A stretch of DNA of 64,000 nucleotides, from the NCBI RefSeq assembly GCF_023806565.1, contig NZ_JAMTDV010000066.1, positions 62,001 to 126,000 on the forward strand, read 5' to 3'. The DNA comes from Accumulibacter sp. (lineage in GTDB: Bacteria; Pseudomonadota; Gammaproteobacteria; Burkholderiales; Rhodocyclaceae). Positions 29,731-39,322 of the stretch are shown here, piece by piece. Position 1 is the first letter of the stretch; each line of letters begins with the position of its first letter. The position numbers and the translations under genes were made by a program. A model generated the notes under the pieces. That model was not told where the DNA came from and searched no databases. It saw nothing but the letters and a program-made list of their open reading frames with translations.

Positions 29731-31917
29731 ATGCTCGACCAACAAGAGATCATCGCCCTTTGCCGGGCGGAACACGGAAACCCGTACGCGGTCCTCGGAA
29801 TGCACACCGACGCCGACGGCGGACTTTGGGTACGCAGCCTGCAACCAGGAGCAAGCTCGGTCGCCGTCGTCGATGCGAAGACCGCGAAGCAGATTGCCCA
29901 GCTGAAGCACATCGAAATCGAAGGAGTCGAGGGGTTCTTCGAGGGAGTCATGCCGCGCCGCCGCAACCAATTCCCCTACCGCCTGCGCATCGTCTGGGCT
30001 GACGGCGCGGTGCAGGACACCGACGATCCCTACCGTTTCCCGACGGTACTCGGCGAAATGGACGTCTGGCTGCTCGCCGAAGGCTCGCACCTGCGCCCCT
30101 TCGAGCGACTTGGCGCACATCTGTGCGAGATCGACGGCGTTCCCGGCACGGTTTTCGCGGTCTGGGCGCCGGACGCACAGCGGGTCAGCGTCGTCGGCGA
30201 TTTCAACACCTGGGATGGTCGTCGTCATCCCATGCGCCTGCGCCGCGAATGCGGTGTGTGGGAAATCTTTCTTCCCGGAGTGGGCGCCGGAGCGCACTAC
30301 AAGTTTGAAATTCGCTCTCGCGACGGTTATCTGCTGCCACTCAAGTCCGACCCCTACGGTTTCCGGGCCGAAATGCGCCCGTCGACCGCGTCGATCGTCT
30401 GTGCCCTGCCACCTCCGGTCGAGCCGTCGACGATACCCGCCGGCGATCAACTGGATGCACCGCTGTCGGTCTACGAAGTGCATCTGGCATCGTGGCGGCG
30501 CGCCGATGACGGCGGCTTTCCCGACTGGCAGCGGCTGAGCGAGACGCTGATCCCGTACGTCGTCGATCTGGGTTTCACGCATATCGAACTGCTGCCGATT
30601 TCGGAACATCCTTTCGACGGATCCTGGGGATATCAGCCACTCGGACTCTATTCGCCAACGGCCCGTCACGGCGACCCGGCCGGATTCCGCGAATTCGTCG
30701 CTTCGTGCCATGCCGCCGGACTGCGCGTCATCGCCGACTGGGTACCGGCGCACTTCCCGACCGACGAACACGGTCTCGGACGTTTCGACGGCACGGCGCT
30801 CTACGAGCACGCCGACCCGCGCGAAGGAATGCACCAGGACTGGGGCACCCTGATCTACAACTTTGGCCGCCGCGAAGTCAGCAACTACCTGATCGGCAAC
30901 GCGCTGTTCTGGATCGAGCGCTATGGTATCGACGGGCTGCGGGTCGATGCCGTCGCCTCGATGCTCTACCGCGACTACAGCCGGGAGGACGGGCAGTGGC
31001 TGCCGAACATTCATGGCGGCCGCGAGAACCTCGAAGCCGTCGCTTTCCTGCGCCGGATGAACGAGGTGCTCGGCCAGCAACACCCCGGCGCATCCACTTA
31101 CGCCGAGGAATCGACCGCCTGGCCAATGGTCAGCCGGCCACCCGAGATGGGCGGCCTCGGCTTCCATTACAAGTGGAACATGGGCTGGATGCACGACGTC
31201 CTCGACTACATGACGAGAGATCCGGTACATCGCAAGTATCATCACAACCAGCTCAGCTTCGGCATGATGTATGCCTACACCGAGAACTTCATCCTGCCGC
31301 TTTCGCACGATGAGGTCGTGCACGGCAAGGGCTCGCTGATCAGCAAGATGGCGGGCGACTACTGGCAGAAGTTCGCCAACCTGCGCGCACTTTATGGCTA
31401 CATGTGGGCGCATCCAGGCAAGAAGCTGCTGTTCATGGGTGGGGAAATCGGTCAGTGGAACGAGTGGAATCACGATGCGTCGCTCGACTGGGGACTGCTC
31501 GACTTCCCGCTGCATGCCGGCGTGCGTGACCTCATCCGGGACCTGAACGGCGTCTACCGCAGCAATCCGGCTCTGCATCAGATCGATTTCGATCCGGCCG
31601 GCTTTGAGTGGATCGCCGCCGACGACGCCGAATGTTCGGTCGTCGCCTTCGTCCGCTGGTCTCGCGACCGCTCGCGTGCCGTCCTCTACGTCGGCAACTT
31701 CACGCCGGTCGTCCGCCACGGCTATCGCATCGGCGTGCCGCTGCCAGGCGAATATCGCGAACGAATCAATACCGACTCGGAATACTACGGCGGCAGCAAC
31801 GTCGGCAACGGGCCCGGCCCGGTCTATGCGGAGCAGGTGCCGGCGCACGGTCGCGAATGGTCGGTGAACCTGACCCTGCCGCCGCTCGCCGCGCTGTACT
31901 TCGAGTGGGCGACGTGA
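29731..31917 (+). CDS. glgB: 1,4-alpha-glucan branching enzyme
   Basis: Introduces alpha-1,6 branches into glycogen. The 728-residue protein has the long N-terminal CBM48-type region and the GH13 core with [32 protein letters not shown] (nucleophile Asp), the acid Glu in [12 protein letters not shown] and [12 protein letters not shown]. Length matches the two-N-domain GlgB of proteobacteria. The start at 29731 has AGGAAG upstream. It overlaps glgX by four bases (GTGA). Confidence 0.97.
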   Translation: MLDQQEIIALCRAEHGNPYAVLGMHTDADGGLWVRSLQPGASSVAVVDAKTAKQIAQLKHIEIEGVEGFFEGVMPRRRNQFPYRLRIVWADGAVQDTDDPYRFPTVLGEMDVWLLAEGSHLRPFERLGAHLCEIDGVPGTVFAVWAPDAQRVSVVGDFNTWDGRRHPMRLRRECGVWEIFLPGVGAGAHYKFEIRSRDGYLLPLKSDPYGFRAEMRPSTASIVCALPPPVEPSTIPAGDQLDAPLSVYEVHLASWRRADDGGFPDWQRLSETLIPYVVDLGFTHIELLPISEHPFDGSWGYQPLGLYSPTARHGDPAGFREFVASCHAAGLRVIADWVPAHFPTDEHGLGRFDGTALYEHADPREGMHQDWGTLIYNFGRREVSNYLIGNALFWIERYGIDGLRVDAVASMLYRDYSREDGQWLPNIHGGRENLEAVAFLRRMNEVLGQQHPGASTYAEESTAWPMVSRPPEMGGLGFHYKWNMGWMHDVLDYMTRDPVHRKYHHNQLSFGMMYAYTENFILPLSHDEVVHGKGSLISKMAGDYWQKFANLRALYGYMWAHPGKKLLFMGGEIGQWNEWNHDASLDWGLLDFPLHAGVRDLIRDLNGVYRSNPALHQIDFDPAGFEWIAADDAECSVVAFVRWSRDRSRAVLYVGNFTPVVRHGYRIGVPLPGEYRERINTDSEYYGGSNVGNGPGPVYAEQVPAHGREWSVNLTLPPLAALYFEWAT

Positions 31918-33914
31918 TCGACAGCGTCAGTCTCGAAGCCGGGCGGCCCTGGCCGCTCGGTGCCAGTTGGGACGGTCACGGAGTCAACTTCGCGCTCTTT
32001 TCGGCACACGCCGAAGGAGTCGACCTTTGTCTGTTCGACGGCATGCGGATGCGTGCGTTGCCCTTGCGCGAATGCAGCGATCAGGTGTGGCACGGCTACC
32101 TTGCCGGTGCCGGGCCGGGAATGCGCTACGCCTATCGCGTACACGGGCCATATGCGCCGGATAAGGGACACCGTTTCAACGCTCATCGCCTGCTGCTCGA
32201 TCCCTACGCCCGAGAGATTGTCGGCCGCTTTTCCTGGCCGGCGCATGATGATCCCGCGCACAGCCTGACGGCGGCCGTCGTGGACGAACGCTTCGACTGG
32301 GGCGACGATACCGCACCGGCGATCCCCTGGAGCGAAACGGTGCTCTACGAGGCGCATGTCAAGGGGATCAGCCGCCAACATCCGGATGTTCCGGAGGTGC
32401 TGCGCGGCACCTACGCCGGCCTCGCTGCTCCGGTCATGATCGAACACTTCCGGCGGCTTGGCGTCACCTCGCTCAACCTGCTGCCGGTGCACTTCTTCCT
32501 CGACGAGCAGCGCCTGGCGAACGAAGGTCGAGTCAATTACTGGGGCTACAACTCGCTCGCCTTCTTTGCCCCGGAGCCGCGTTATGCTGCGCGCATCGGC
32601 GGCCAGTCGGTGATCGCCGAGTTCAAGACGATGGTCCGTTCGCTGCACGCCGCCGGCCTCGAAGTGATTCTCGACGTGGTCTTCAATCACACCGCGGAAA
32701 CCGACGAATGGGGTCCGACGCTGTCGTTTCGCGGCATCGACAACCTCAGTTACTATCGTCTGCCCGCCGGCAATTTCGCCGCCTACGAGAACTTCAGCGG
32801 TTGCGGCAACACGCTCAACGTCGCCCACCCGCGCGTCCTGCAACTGGTGATGGATGCGCTGCGCTATTGGGTCGAGGTGATGCATGTCGACGGTTTCCGT
32901 TTCGACCTCGCCGCCGCCTTGACGCGCGACAGCGCGTTTCTCGCCGCGCTCCGGCAGGATCCCGCGTTGCAGCGCACCAAGCTGATCGCCGAGCCCTGGG
33001 ACATCGGCCCGCAGGGTTATCGCCTGGGCCGCTTTCTGCCCGGCTGGAGCGAATGGAACGACCGCTTTCGCGACGACGTACGCGCCTTCTGGCTGACGCA
33101 CGAGGCCGGCGCCGGACAGCTCGCGCAGCGGCTCGCCGGGTCGAGCGAAATCTTTCGCATCGCTGGACGCGCTCCCCAGGCGGGCACCAACTTCGTCACC
33201 GCACACGACGGGTTTACCCTGCGCGACCTGGTCAGCTATCAAACGAAGCACAACGAGCTCAACGGCGAGGACAACCGCGACGGGCACGGCCACAACTGCT
33301 CCTGGAATTGTGGGGAAGAGGGCGAAAGCAGCGATCCGGCCGTGCTCGGACGTCGCCGCCGTCTGCAGCGTGCGCTGTTGACCACGCTGATGATTTCCCA
33401 GGGCGTACCCATGCTGCAGGGGGGAGACGAGCTCGGGCGCAGCCAGGCTGGCAACAACAACGCCTACTGCCAGGATAACGCGATGACCTGGCTCGACTGG
33501 CGCAATGCCGACCCCGACCTGATCGCGTTCGTCGCCGGTCTGATCGCGCTGCGTCGGCGATTTCCGCAACTGCGCCGGCGAACCTGGCTGAGCGGCGAAA
33601 CGAACGGCGCCGGGCAGCCCGACGTCGACTGGTGGCATCCGGCGGGAAGACCGATGCGCATCGCCGACTGGCAATCAAAAAAACTTGGCGCGTTCGGCAT
33701 GCAACTCGCTCCCGAGACGCCGACGACCAGTGATCAAGGCCAAACCTTGCTGTGCCTGATCAACCGCGACGAAATCCCGGTTTCCTTCCTGCTGCCGGCA
33801 GGCGTCTGGCAGCAGATATGCGAGAGCGGGGCGCATTCCCCGTTCGCCGCCTGCCGGCGCGAGAAGACCACGCCAGTGGCGGCGCGCAGCGTGCAGATTC
33901 TCGCGCGCGAGTGA
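31914..33914 (+). CDS. glgX: glycogen debranching enzyme
   Basis: Hydrolyses alpha-1,6 branches of phosphorylase-limit glycogen. The 666 residues begin from a GTG overlapping glgB and contain the CBM48/isoamylase N-domain ([20 protein letters not shown]), GH13 motifs [30 protein letters not shown] and [17 protein letters not shown]. It fits GlgX/isoamylase; preference for short branches is family knowledge. No glgA or glgC is in this cluster, so synthesis from ADP-glucose must be encoded elsewhere. Confidence 0.95.
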   Translation: MIDSVSLEAGRPWPLGASWDGHGVNFALFSAHAEGVDLCLFDGMRMRALPLRECSDQVWHGYLAGAGPGMRYAYRVHGPYAPDKGHRFNAHRLLLDPYAREIVGRFSWPAHDDPAHSLTAAVVDERFDWGDDTAPAIPWSETVLYEAHVKGISRQHPDVPEVLRGTYAGLAAPVMIEHFRRLGVTSLNLLPVHFFLDEQRLANEGRVNYWGYNSLAFFAPEPRYAARIGGQSVIAEFKTMVRSLHAAGLEVILDVVFNHTAETDEWGPTLSFRGIDNLSYYRLPAGNFAAYENFSGCGNTLNVAHPRVLQLVMDALRYWVEVMHVDGFRFDLAAALTRDSAFLAALRQDPALQRTKLIAEPWDIGPQGYRLGRFLPGWSEWNDRFRDDVRAFWLTHEAGAGQLAQRLAGSSEIFRIAGRAPQAGTNFVTAHDGFTLRDLVSYQTKHNELNGEDNRDGHGHNCSWNCGEEGESSDPAVLGRRRRLQRALLTTLMISQGVPMLQGGDELGRSQAGNNNAYCQDNAMTWLDWRNADPDLIAFVAGLIALRRRFPQLRRRTWLSGETNGAGQPDVDWWHPAGRPMRIADWQSKKLGAFGMQLAPETPTTSDQGQTLLCLINRDEIPVSFLLPAGVWQQICESGAHSPFAACRREKTTPVAARSVQILARE

Positions 33915-33920
33915 TCGCGT

Positions 33921-33953
33921 CCGCGGCACGGCTGCTCGGCTGCCGTGCCGCGG
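33921..33953. terminator. hairpin between convergent glgX and the Nudix gene
   Basis: CCGCGGCACGGC and GCCGTGCCGCGG form a perfect 12-base stem with a 9-base loop exactly in the 52-bp gap between convergent genes. There is no T-run, so it may act as a bidirectional 3'-end structure or Rho-assisted stop and not a classical intrinsic terminator. Confidence 0.6.
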
Positions 33954-33966
33954 GTAAGGAATCGTT

Positions 33967-34914
33967 CTAGGGCCAGCCACGCATCAGCGCGATGCCGTGC
34001 CCGCCCCGGCTGCGCGCCACATCGAGCAATTCGGGCCGCAGACCGCCGAGCGCGTAGACCGGCAGTGGCGAGCATTCGACCAGACGCGCGAATTCCTCCC
34101 AACCCATGCCTGCCGCTCCCGGATGGCTGGCAGTCGGCAGGAGCGGGCCGAGAACGACGAAGTCGAGGCCGAGCTCGGCTGCCCGCGCAAGATCGGCAGC
34201 ACCATGACACGAGGCGGCGACCCGCGCGAACTCCGGCCGTCGCTCGATTTCCCACAGGCGCTGCGAGGACAGATGCAGTCCCTGTGCCGCGACCGCATGC
34301 GCGAGCTCCGCGTCGTCATTGATCAGCACCATGGTCTGCGGCCACTCTCCAGCCAGCGCCACGACGGCGCGCGCAAGGGCTCGGCGTTGCTCGGCGGGCA
34401 GCGTCTTGTCGCGCACCTGGAACAGGCGCAGCCCCTTCGCGAGCCCCGTCTTCAGCCGCGCCAACTCGGCCGTGACACCATTCTCCGTAGCATTGCTCAG
34501 CGCGTACAGCGGCGGCAGCGCGAGGGCTCTCAGGATCGGAGCATTGGCCGGCAGGATCGGGGCCACCGTCGCCGCTGCACCGGCCGTCATCCAGACCAGG
34601 GCACTGTGTTCGATCGGCGCAGGCTCGCCATGCCAGGAGTGGACGCGATAGAAGCGCAGACGAACCGTCGCATGCGGATAGCTGAACTGGCAAGTGACCC
34701 AGGGCCAGGCATGATCGACGCGGACGCCGAGTTCTTCCTGCAGTTCGCGAACGAGTGCCGCGCGTGCCGTCTCGCCGGGCTCGACCTTGCCGCCCGGAAA
34801 CTCCCAGTAGCCGGCGCAAGCCTTTCCCGGCGGACGCTGCGCCAGAAGGAATTCGGGAGCTGCCGGGTCGCCACGCAGCATCACCGCCGCTGCGACTTCG
34901 GTGACCGGCGTCAC
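33967..34914 (-). CDS. Nudix (MutT-like) hydrolase fused to a ThiE-like domain
   Basis: A 315-residue two-domain protein. Residues about 1-130 are a Nudix hydrolase with the box GGKVEPGE...RELQEELG, like the 8-oxo-dGTP sanitising enzyme MutT. Residues about 135-315 resemble thiamine-phosphate synthase: [30 protein letters not shown] and [15 protein letters not shown]. This fusion is known in beta/gammaproteobacteria and the ThiE-like part often lacks full catalytic residues, so the main role is probably nucleotide-pool cleansing. The GTG at 34914 overlaps the upstream ATPase gene by four bases. Confidence 0.88.
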   Translation of the reverse strand: MTPVTEVAAAVMLRGDPAAPEFLLAQRPPGKACAGYWEFPGGKVEPGETARAALVRELQEELGVRVDHAWPWVTCQFSYPHATVRLRFYRVHSWHGEPAPIEHSALVWMTAGAAATVAPILPANAPILRALALPPLYALSNATENGVTAELARLKTGLAKGLRLFQVRDKTLPAEQRRALARAVVALAGEWPQTMVLINDDAELAHAVAAQGLHLSSQRLWEIERRPEFARVAASCHGAADLARAAELGLDFVVLGPLLPTASHPGAAGMGWEEFARLVECSPLPVYALGGLRPELLDVARSRGGHGIALMRGWP

Positions 34915-35849
34915 CGGTCGGCCGGCGCAACACCGCGCCCCATGTTGGCGCGCTGCCTCCTCCGGGACCTCGGCGCGCCCGCATGACCACCCGCCCAATC
35001 GCGGGCAAACTGCCAGGCGACGCGTCCGCTGCGCGAACCGCGCTCGAGCGCCCAGTTGAGCGCGTCGCGCTCGGCACGGCGAATCTCGTCGGCCGGACAG
35101 CCAAACGACTTGAGCCAATGGGCAACGATATGCAGGTAAGCGTCCTGATCGAAAGGGTAAAAGGAGATCCACAGGCCGAAGCGTTCCGACAGCGAAATCT
35201 TCTCCTCGATCGACTCGCCCGGATGGATTTCCTCCCCGATGCGCTGGCCTTCCAGGTTTTCGGCGAAATACTCGGGCATCAGATGCCGCCGGTTCGAGGT
35301 GGCGTAGATCAGCACATTCTCGGGTGGAGCGGCGATCGAACCGTCGAGCGCGACCTTCAGTGCCTTGTAGCGCGCGTCGCCGGAATCGAACGAGAGGTCG
35401 TCGCAGAAGACGATGAAGCGCTCCGGACGCCCTTCGATCAGTTCGACGATGTCCGGCAGATCGGTCAGGTCGCCCTTTTCCACTTCGATCACGCGCAGTC
35501 CCTGCGCTGCGTATTCGTTGAGCAGCGCCTTGATCAGCGAAGACTTGCCCGAGCCGCGAGCACCGGTGAGCAGCACGTTGTTCGCTGGCTGACCGGCGAC
35601 GAAGTGACGGGTGTTGGTCTCGATGCGCGCCTTCTGTTCGTCGATGCCCTGCAGATCGCTCAGGCGGATTCCGGGCAGGCGGCCGATCGCCTGCAGGTAG
35701 CCGGCGCCGCGCCGGGTACGCCAGCGAAACGCGCAGGCCGCCGCCCAGTCCGGAACCGGCGAGGGTGGAGGCAGCAAGGGCTCGAGGCGGTCGAGCAACT
35801 GCTCGGCCCGAAACAGGAAGTGCTCGAGTTGCCGGAGAGATTCGATCAT
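34911..35849 (-). CDS. DUF815-family AAA+ ATPase
   Basis: A 312-residue protein with a P-loop [11 protein letters not shown] and a Walker B-like [11 protein letters not shown], then the arginine-rich sensor region [12 protein letters not shown]. This is the DUF815 family of predicted ATPases; their target is unknown. An N-terminal helical portion of about 90 residues precedes the ATPase domain. The gene is coupled to the Nudix/ThiE gene and diverges from mltA, the same trio seen in other betaproteobacteria by recollection. Confidence 0.85.
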   Translation of the reverse strand: MIESLRQLEHFLFRAEQLLDRLEPLLPPPSPVPDWAAACAFRWRTRRGAGYLQAIGRLPGIRLSDLQGIDEQKARIETNTRHFVAGQPANNVLLTGARGSGKSSLIKALLNEYAAQGLRVIEVEKGDLTDLPDIVELIEGRPERFIVFCDDLSFDSGDARYKALKVALDGSIAAPPENVLIYATSNRRHLMPEYFAENLEGQRIGEEIHPGESIEEKISLSERFGLWISFYPFDQDAYLHIVAHWLKSFGCPADEIRRAERDALNWALERGSRSGRVAWQFARDWAGGHAGAPRSRRRQRANMGRGVAPADR

Positions 35850-35897
35850 CGGACAGTATACTTCGCGGTTCTGGGAACCCGACACTCTAGCCAAACC

Positions 35898-37091
35898 ATG
35901 CGCAAAAGCCAATCGCGCGCCTCGCTCGCGCTCGCCGCCGCACTGCTCACCGCTTGCAGCACCGCTCCGCCAGGCCCCTGTCCGATTTGTCCCACGGCTG
36001 CCGGGGTGTCGCCGGCAACGCCGCAGGCAGCCGCCAGACCACTGCAGGCGGCACGCTGGAATGACCTGCCCGGCTGGGGCGAAGACGATCTGGCGGCTGC
36101 CTGGCCCGCATTCCTGCAATCGTGTCGCGGACTGGCGAGCCGCCCGCAATGGCCACAATGGAAGGCCGTCTGCGACGAGGCCCGCGGGCTGGCGGAACCT
36201 TCGACGGCGGTCGTCCGCCGCTTCTTCGAATCGCGTCTGCAACCCTGGTTGCTGACCAATCCCGACGGAACGACGAGCGGACTGATGACCGGCTACTACG
36301 AGCCGCTGTTGCACGGCTCGCGCACGCGCGGCAAGCCGTATCTGCAACCGGTGCTCGGGGTGCCGCCCGATCTCCTGACCATCGACCTGGGCACGCTGCT
36401 GCCGGAGCTCAAGAACCAGCGCCTGCGCGGTCGTCTGCAGGGCAACAAGGTGGTGCCATATTACTCGCGTGCGGAAATCACCAGTCGCGAGGCGGAGCAC
36501 GCCGACCGCGTCCTGCTCTACGTGGACGATCCCGTCGAGCTGTTCTTCCTGCAGGTCCAGGGCTCGGGCCGGGTCCGGCTGGCCGACGGCACCGTCGTGC
36601 GCCTGCTGTATGCCGACCAGAACGGCCACCCCTATCAGTCGATCGGGCGCGTGCTCGTCGATCGCGGCGAGCTGACTCTCGAACAGGCGTCGATGGCGGG
36701 AATCAAGCAATGGGCGAAAGCCAACCCGAACCGGGTCAGCGAACTGCTGAACAGCAACCCCAGTTATGTCTTCTTCCGCGAGCAGCCGGCGAAGGGCAAT
36801 GACGGCCCGAACGGTGCGCTGGGCGTGCCGCTGCTGCCGGAGCGCAGCGTCGCCGTCGATCCTGCCTACACACCGCTTGGCGCGCCCGTTTTCCTGTCCA
36901 CCAGCCAGCCGGATTCCGCCAAACCGCTGCGCCGTCTGGTTCTTGCTCAGGACACCGGCAGCGCGATTCGCGGCGCCGTCCGTGCCGACCTCTTCTGGGG
37001 TTTCGGTCCGCAGGCCGGCCACCAGGCCGGACGCATGCGGCAGCAGGGTCAGATGTGGCTCCTCCTGCCACCGGGCCTCGCACCAAAGTAG
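35898..37091 (+). CDS. mltA: membrane-bound lytic murein transglycosylase A
   Basis: Outer-membrane lipoprotein that cleaves peptidoglycan to give 1,6-anhydromuropeptides. The 397 residues start MRKSQSRASLALAAALLTAC with a lipobox (LLTAC) at Cys20, then the MltA domain with LMTGYYEPLL and FFLQVQGSGRVRLADG, and the C-terminal 3D domain with the catalytic aspartate in VLAQDTGSAIRGAVRADLFWG. Length and motif order are typical. The ATG at 35898 is where the signal peptide starts. Confidence 0.95.
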   Translation: MRKSQSRASLALAAALLTACSTAPPGPCPICPTAAGVSPATPQAAARPLQAARWNDLPGWGEDDLAAAWPAFLQSCRGLASRPQWPQWKAVCDEARGLAEPSTAVVRRFFESRLQPWLLTNPDGTTSGLMTGYYEPLLHGSRTRGKPYLQPVLGVPPDLLTIDLGTLLPELKNQRLRGRLQGNKVVPYYSRAEITSREAEHADRVLLYVDDPVELFFLQVQGSGRVRLADGTVVRLLYADQNGHPYQSIGRVLVDRGELTLEQASMAGIKQWAKANPNRVSELLNSNPSYVFFREQPAKGNDGPNGALGVPLLPERSVAVDPAYTPLGAPVFLSTSQPDSAKPLRRLVLAQDTGSAIRGAVRADLFWGFGPQAGHQAGRMRQQGQMWLLLPPGLAPK

Positions 37092-37151
37092 GAGACCGGC
37101 ACGGCAATTTGGTGCATGCAATCCCTATAGTGGTGCGCCGATCGCTGTGGG

Positions 37152-37168
37152 CGCACCGAATTTGTGCA
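37152..37168 (+). promoter_or_regulatory. probable NtrC site upstream of amt
   Basis: CGCACC-GAATT-TGTGCA matches the NtrC dyad TGCACC-N5-GGTGCA with two mismatches, centred about 87 bp upstream of the predicted amt start. An overlapping inverted repeat GGTGCGCC/GGCGCACC (37132-37157) adds a further half-site. Confidence 0.6.
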
Positions 37169-37220
37169 GACAGGTCCCCAAAATGGAGCGTAAGTAATTG
37201 TTTTTGTGCATACATACCAT

Positions 37221-37236
37221 TGGCGCGAAACTTGCT
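37221..37236 (+). promoter_or_regulatory. sigma-54 promoter of amt
   Basis: TGGCGCGAAACTTGCT matches the consensus TGGCACG-N4-TTGCT with a single change, with the GG and GC elements 12 bases apart. The transcript would start near 37247, 21 bases before the ATG. Confidence 0.88.
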
Positions 37237-37267
37237 TTACGGCTCCCGACGATTTTACGGAGGAGCC

Positions 37268-38470
37268 ATGGAAGCACTCAAGTCTGGTAGCGACGTTCTC
37301 TTCATTCTGCTCGGCGGCATCATGGTGCTGGCGATGCATTCGGGCTTTGCCTTTCTCGAACTGGGCACGGTGCGCAAGAAGAGCCAGGTCAACGCATTGG
37401 TGAAAATCCTGACCGATTTCTCGGTGTCGACGATCGCCTACTTTTTCGTCGGCTACGGCATCGCCTACGGAATCCACTTTTTCAGCGGTGCCGAATCCTT
37501 GCTCCAGAAGAACGGTTTCGAACTGACCCGCTTCTTCTTTCTGCTCACCTTCGCGGCGGCAATCCCGGCGATCGTGTCGGGCGGCATCGCCGAACGCGCG
37601 CGTTTCTACCCGCAACTGGCTGCGACCTTCCTCATCGTCGGCTTCATCTATCCCTTCTTCGAGAGCATCGCCTGGAACCAGGCGTTCGGCATCCAGGCGT
37701 GGCTGAAGGCCACTTACGGCGAAGAATTCCATGACTTCGCGGGATCGGTCGTGGTGCATGCGATGGGCGGCTGGATCGCGCTGCCCGCAGTCCTGCTGCT
37801 CGGCGCACGCTACGGACGCTACACCAAGGAGGGACGGATTTCCGCGCACCCGCCGTCGTCGATCCCCTTCCTGGCGCTAGGCGCCTGGATTCTCACCGTC
37901 GGCTGGTTCGGCTTCAACGTCATGAGCGCACAGACGATCGACAAGATCTCGGGTCTCGTCGCGATCAATTCGCTGATGGCCATGGTCGGCGGCACGCTGG
38001 TCGCCATGGTCGCCGGCAAGAACGACCCGGGCTTCGTGCATAACGGCCCGCTGGCCGGCCTGGTAGCCGTCTGTGCCGGCTCGGACGTCATGCACCCGAT
38101 TGGTGCGCTGCTCGTCGGTGGCGTCGCCGGCGGGCTGTTCGTCGTGATGTTCACGCTGACCCAGAACCGTTGGAAAATCGACGACGTTCTCGGCGTCTGG
38201 CCACTGCACGGCCTCTGCGGCGCCTGGGGCGGCATCGCCGCGGGCATTTTCGGCAGCCAGGCACTGGGCGGTACCGGTGGCGTCGCCCTCATGCCACAAC
38301 TGCTGCTGACCGGCATGGCCATCGGCATCGCCCTGATCGGCAGCCTGGTGGTTTACGGTGTCCTGAAAGCCGTCGTCGGCCTGCGCCTCGATCAGGAACA
38401 GGAATACAACGGCGCCGACCTAGCAATCCACAACATCACGGCGACACCCGAGCGGGAGGTCAATTGGTGA
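37268..38470 (+). CDS. amt: ammonium transporter (Amt family)
   Basis: Inner-membrane ammonium channel. The 400-residue protein has about eleven hydrophobic segments, with the pore histidines in DFAGSVVVHAMGGW and WPLHGLCGAWGG, and the family sequence GERARF-like GGIAERARF. It starts directly in membrane sequence with no signal peptide, unlike E. coli AmtB. ACGGAGGAG gives a strong ribosome site. No glnK (PII) gene is adjacent, which is unusual since the pair is normally linked. Predicted sigma-54/NtrC control connects it to ntrBC and glnA in this window. Confidence 0.95.
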   Translation: MEALKSGSDVLFILLGGIMVLAMHSGFAFLELGTVRKKSQVNALVKILTDFSVSTIAYFFVGYGIAYGIHFFSGAESLLQKNGFELTRFFFLLTFAAAIPAIVSGGIAERARFYPQLAATFLIVGFIYPFFESIAWNQAFGIQAWLKATYGEEFHDFAGSVVVHAMGGWIALPAVLLLGARYGRYTKEGRISAHPPSSIPFLALGAWILTVGWFGFNVMSAQTIDKISGLVAINSLMAMVGGTLVAMVAGKNDPGFVHNGPLAGLVAVCAGSDVMHPIGALLVGGVAGGLFVVMFTLTQNRWKIDDVLGVWPLHGLCGAWGGIAAGIFGSQALGGTGGVALMPQLLLTGMAIGIALIGSLVVYGVLKAVVGLRLDQEQEYNGADLAIHNITATPEREVNW

Positions 38471-38561
38471 GCTGACCGGAAGCAATCACGGTCGTTGGCA
38501 ACGAATGTCAGCCAGGCGAACGGGGCGGTGGGGTGCGTGGCACTACCGCCCTCGTCGGCGC

Positions 38562-38858
38562 TCATAGGCTTTGGCCGGCTCCACGGCTGGCATGCCGGAA
38601 CGCGAGGACTACAACCTTGCCTGAAGCAACGCGATAGTAGACATGCTACCTGACGCGGGACAAGTACAGGCGACGGAGACCTGGATATCGACGAGATTCT
38701 GACCGCGCGCCTACACCAGGCTGCAGTAACAGGAGATTCTTTGCTTCCTCGAAGTCGTCAGCGATTGCATCAGGGACAGCAGGTCGGTTGTCGCTCCACC
38801 ACTGTACTCCTCGTTCCAACTGCGCGGCTGCGCGCGGGGTGACTTCAACCGAGACCAC
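38562..38858 (-). pseudogene. ParE/RelE-type toxin with an internal stop
   Basis: The frame reads VSVEVTPRAAAQLERGVQWW and continues to RRLYLSRVR, meets TAG at 38648-38646, then goes on in the same frame as HVYYRVASGKVVVLAFRHAS to a TGA at 38564. The two parts together make a full-length ParE-type plasmid-stabilisation toxin of about 98 residues; the stop falls where family members have Tyr in RYHVYYR. One base change explains the loss. The partner antitoxin just upstream is also broken, so the module is dead. Confidence 0.8.
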
Positions 38859-38863
38859 TTCGC

Positions 38864-39087
38864 TCAGGAAGTGCGGCGCAGGCGCCGAAGAAGTCCGTTG
38901 GCGGACATGGTCTCTCCACGATCCACTTGCGCTATCGATTCGAGCAACTCTGCTTCCAACGCTGGTGTGGTACCACGAAGGTCCGTTCTGTTTCCCGCGC
39001 CAGGATCATGACGACCGTACCCTCGGGGAATGGCTCCCCTTCGACGATGATCTTGCCGCCAACGACGGTACCAGTGGTAAGTTGCAT
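38864..39087 (-). pseudogene. antitoxin partner of the ParE-like toxin, frameshifted
   Basis: Begins MQLTTGTVVGGKIIVEGEPF and runs to TFVVPH, then continues in another frame as PALEAELLESIAQVDRGETM to LLRRLRRTS and a stop at 38864, five bases from the toxin start. Short beta-strand start plus ELLESIAQ..RGE ending is the usual pattern of antitoxins paired with ParE. The frame change lies near 38965. Confidence 0.7.
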
Positions 39088-39116
39088 GAGCGCGATACTA
39101 CACTGCAGTCGCTGCA

Positions 39117-39239
39117 AAGGAAGCTATCGAGAAAGAAGCGAAAATCTTCGTCGGCAACGACGCAGACTTGGCGGTTGTTGCCCCGCTGGATCACGTGCAG
39201 TGAAACACCGGGAATGATCTGCCGGGATTGACGGGCCAT
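39117..39239 (-). pseudogene. REP-associated tyrosine transposase (RAYT), N-terminal fragment
   Basis: Only about 41 residues remain: MARQSRQIIPGVSLHVIQRG then NNRQVCVVADEDFRFFLDSF. This is the start of a Y1 (IS200-like/RAYT) transposase; the catalytic HUH and tyrosine regions are missing. The sequence is cut exactly where the antitoxin fragment begins, so the two remnants were probably joined by a deletion. Confidence 0.75.
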
Positions 39240-39322
39240 CGGAGGATTCCAGGACAATTTCCGCGGAGCATGGCGATAATCGGGGTTTGTACCCGATCAC
39301 CATCATCCCCGGCAGATGAACG

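Noticed and set aside
37132-37157. Inverted repeat GGTGCGCC/GGCGCACC as terminator of mltA
   Set aside because: The 10-base spacer and lack of a T-run make a terminator unlikely; it overlaps the NtrC-like site instead.
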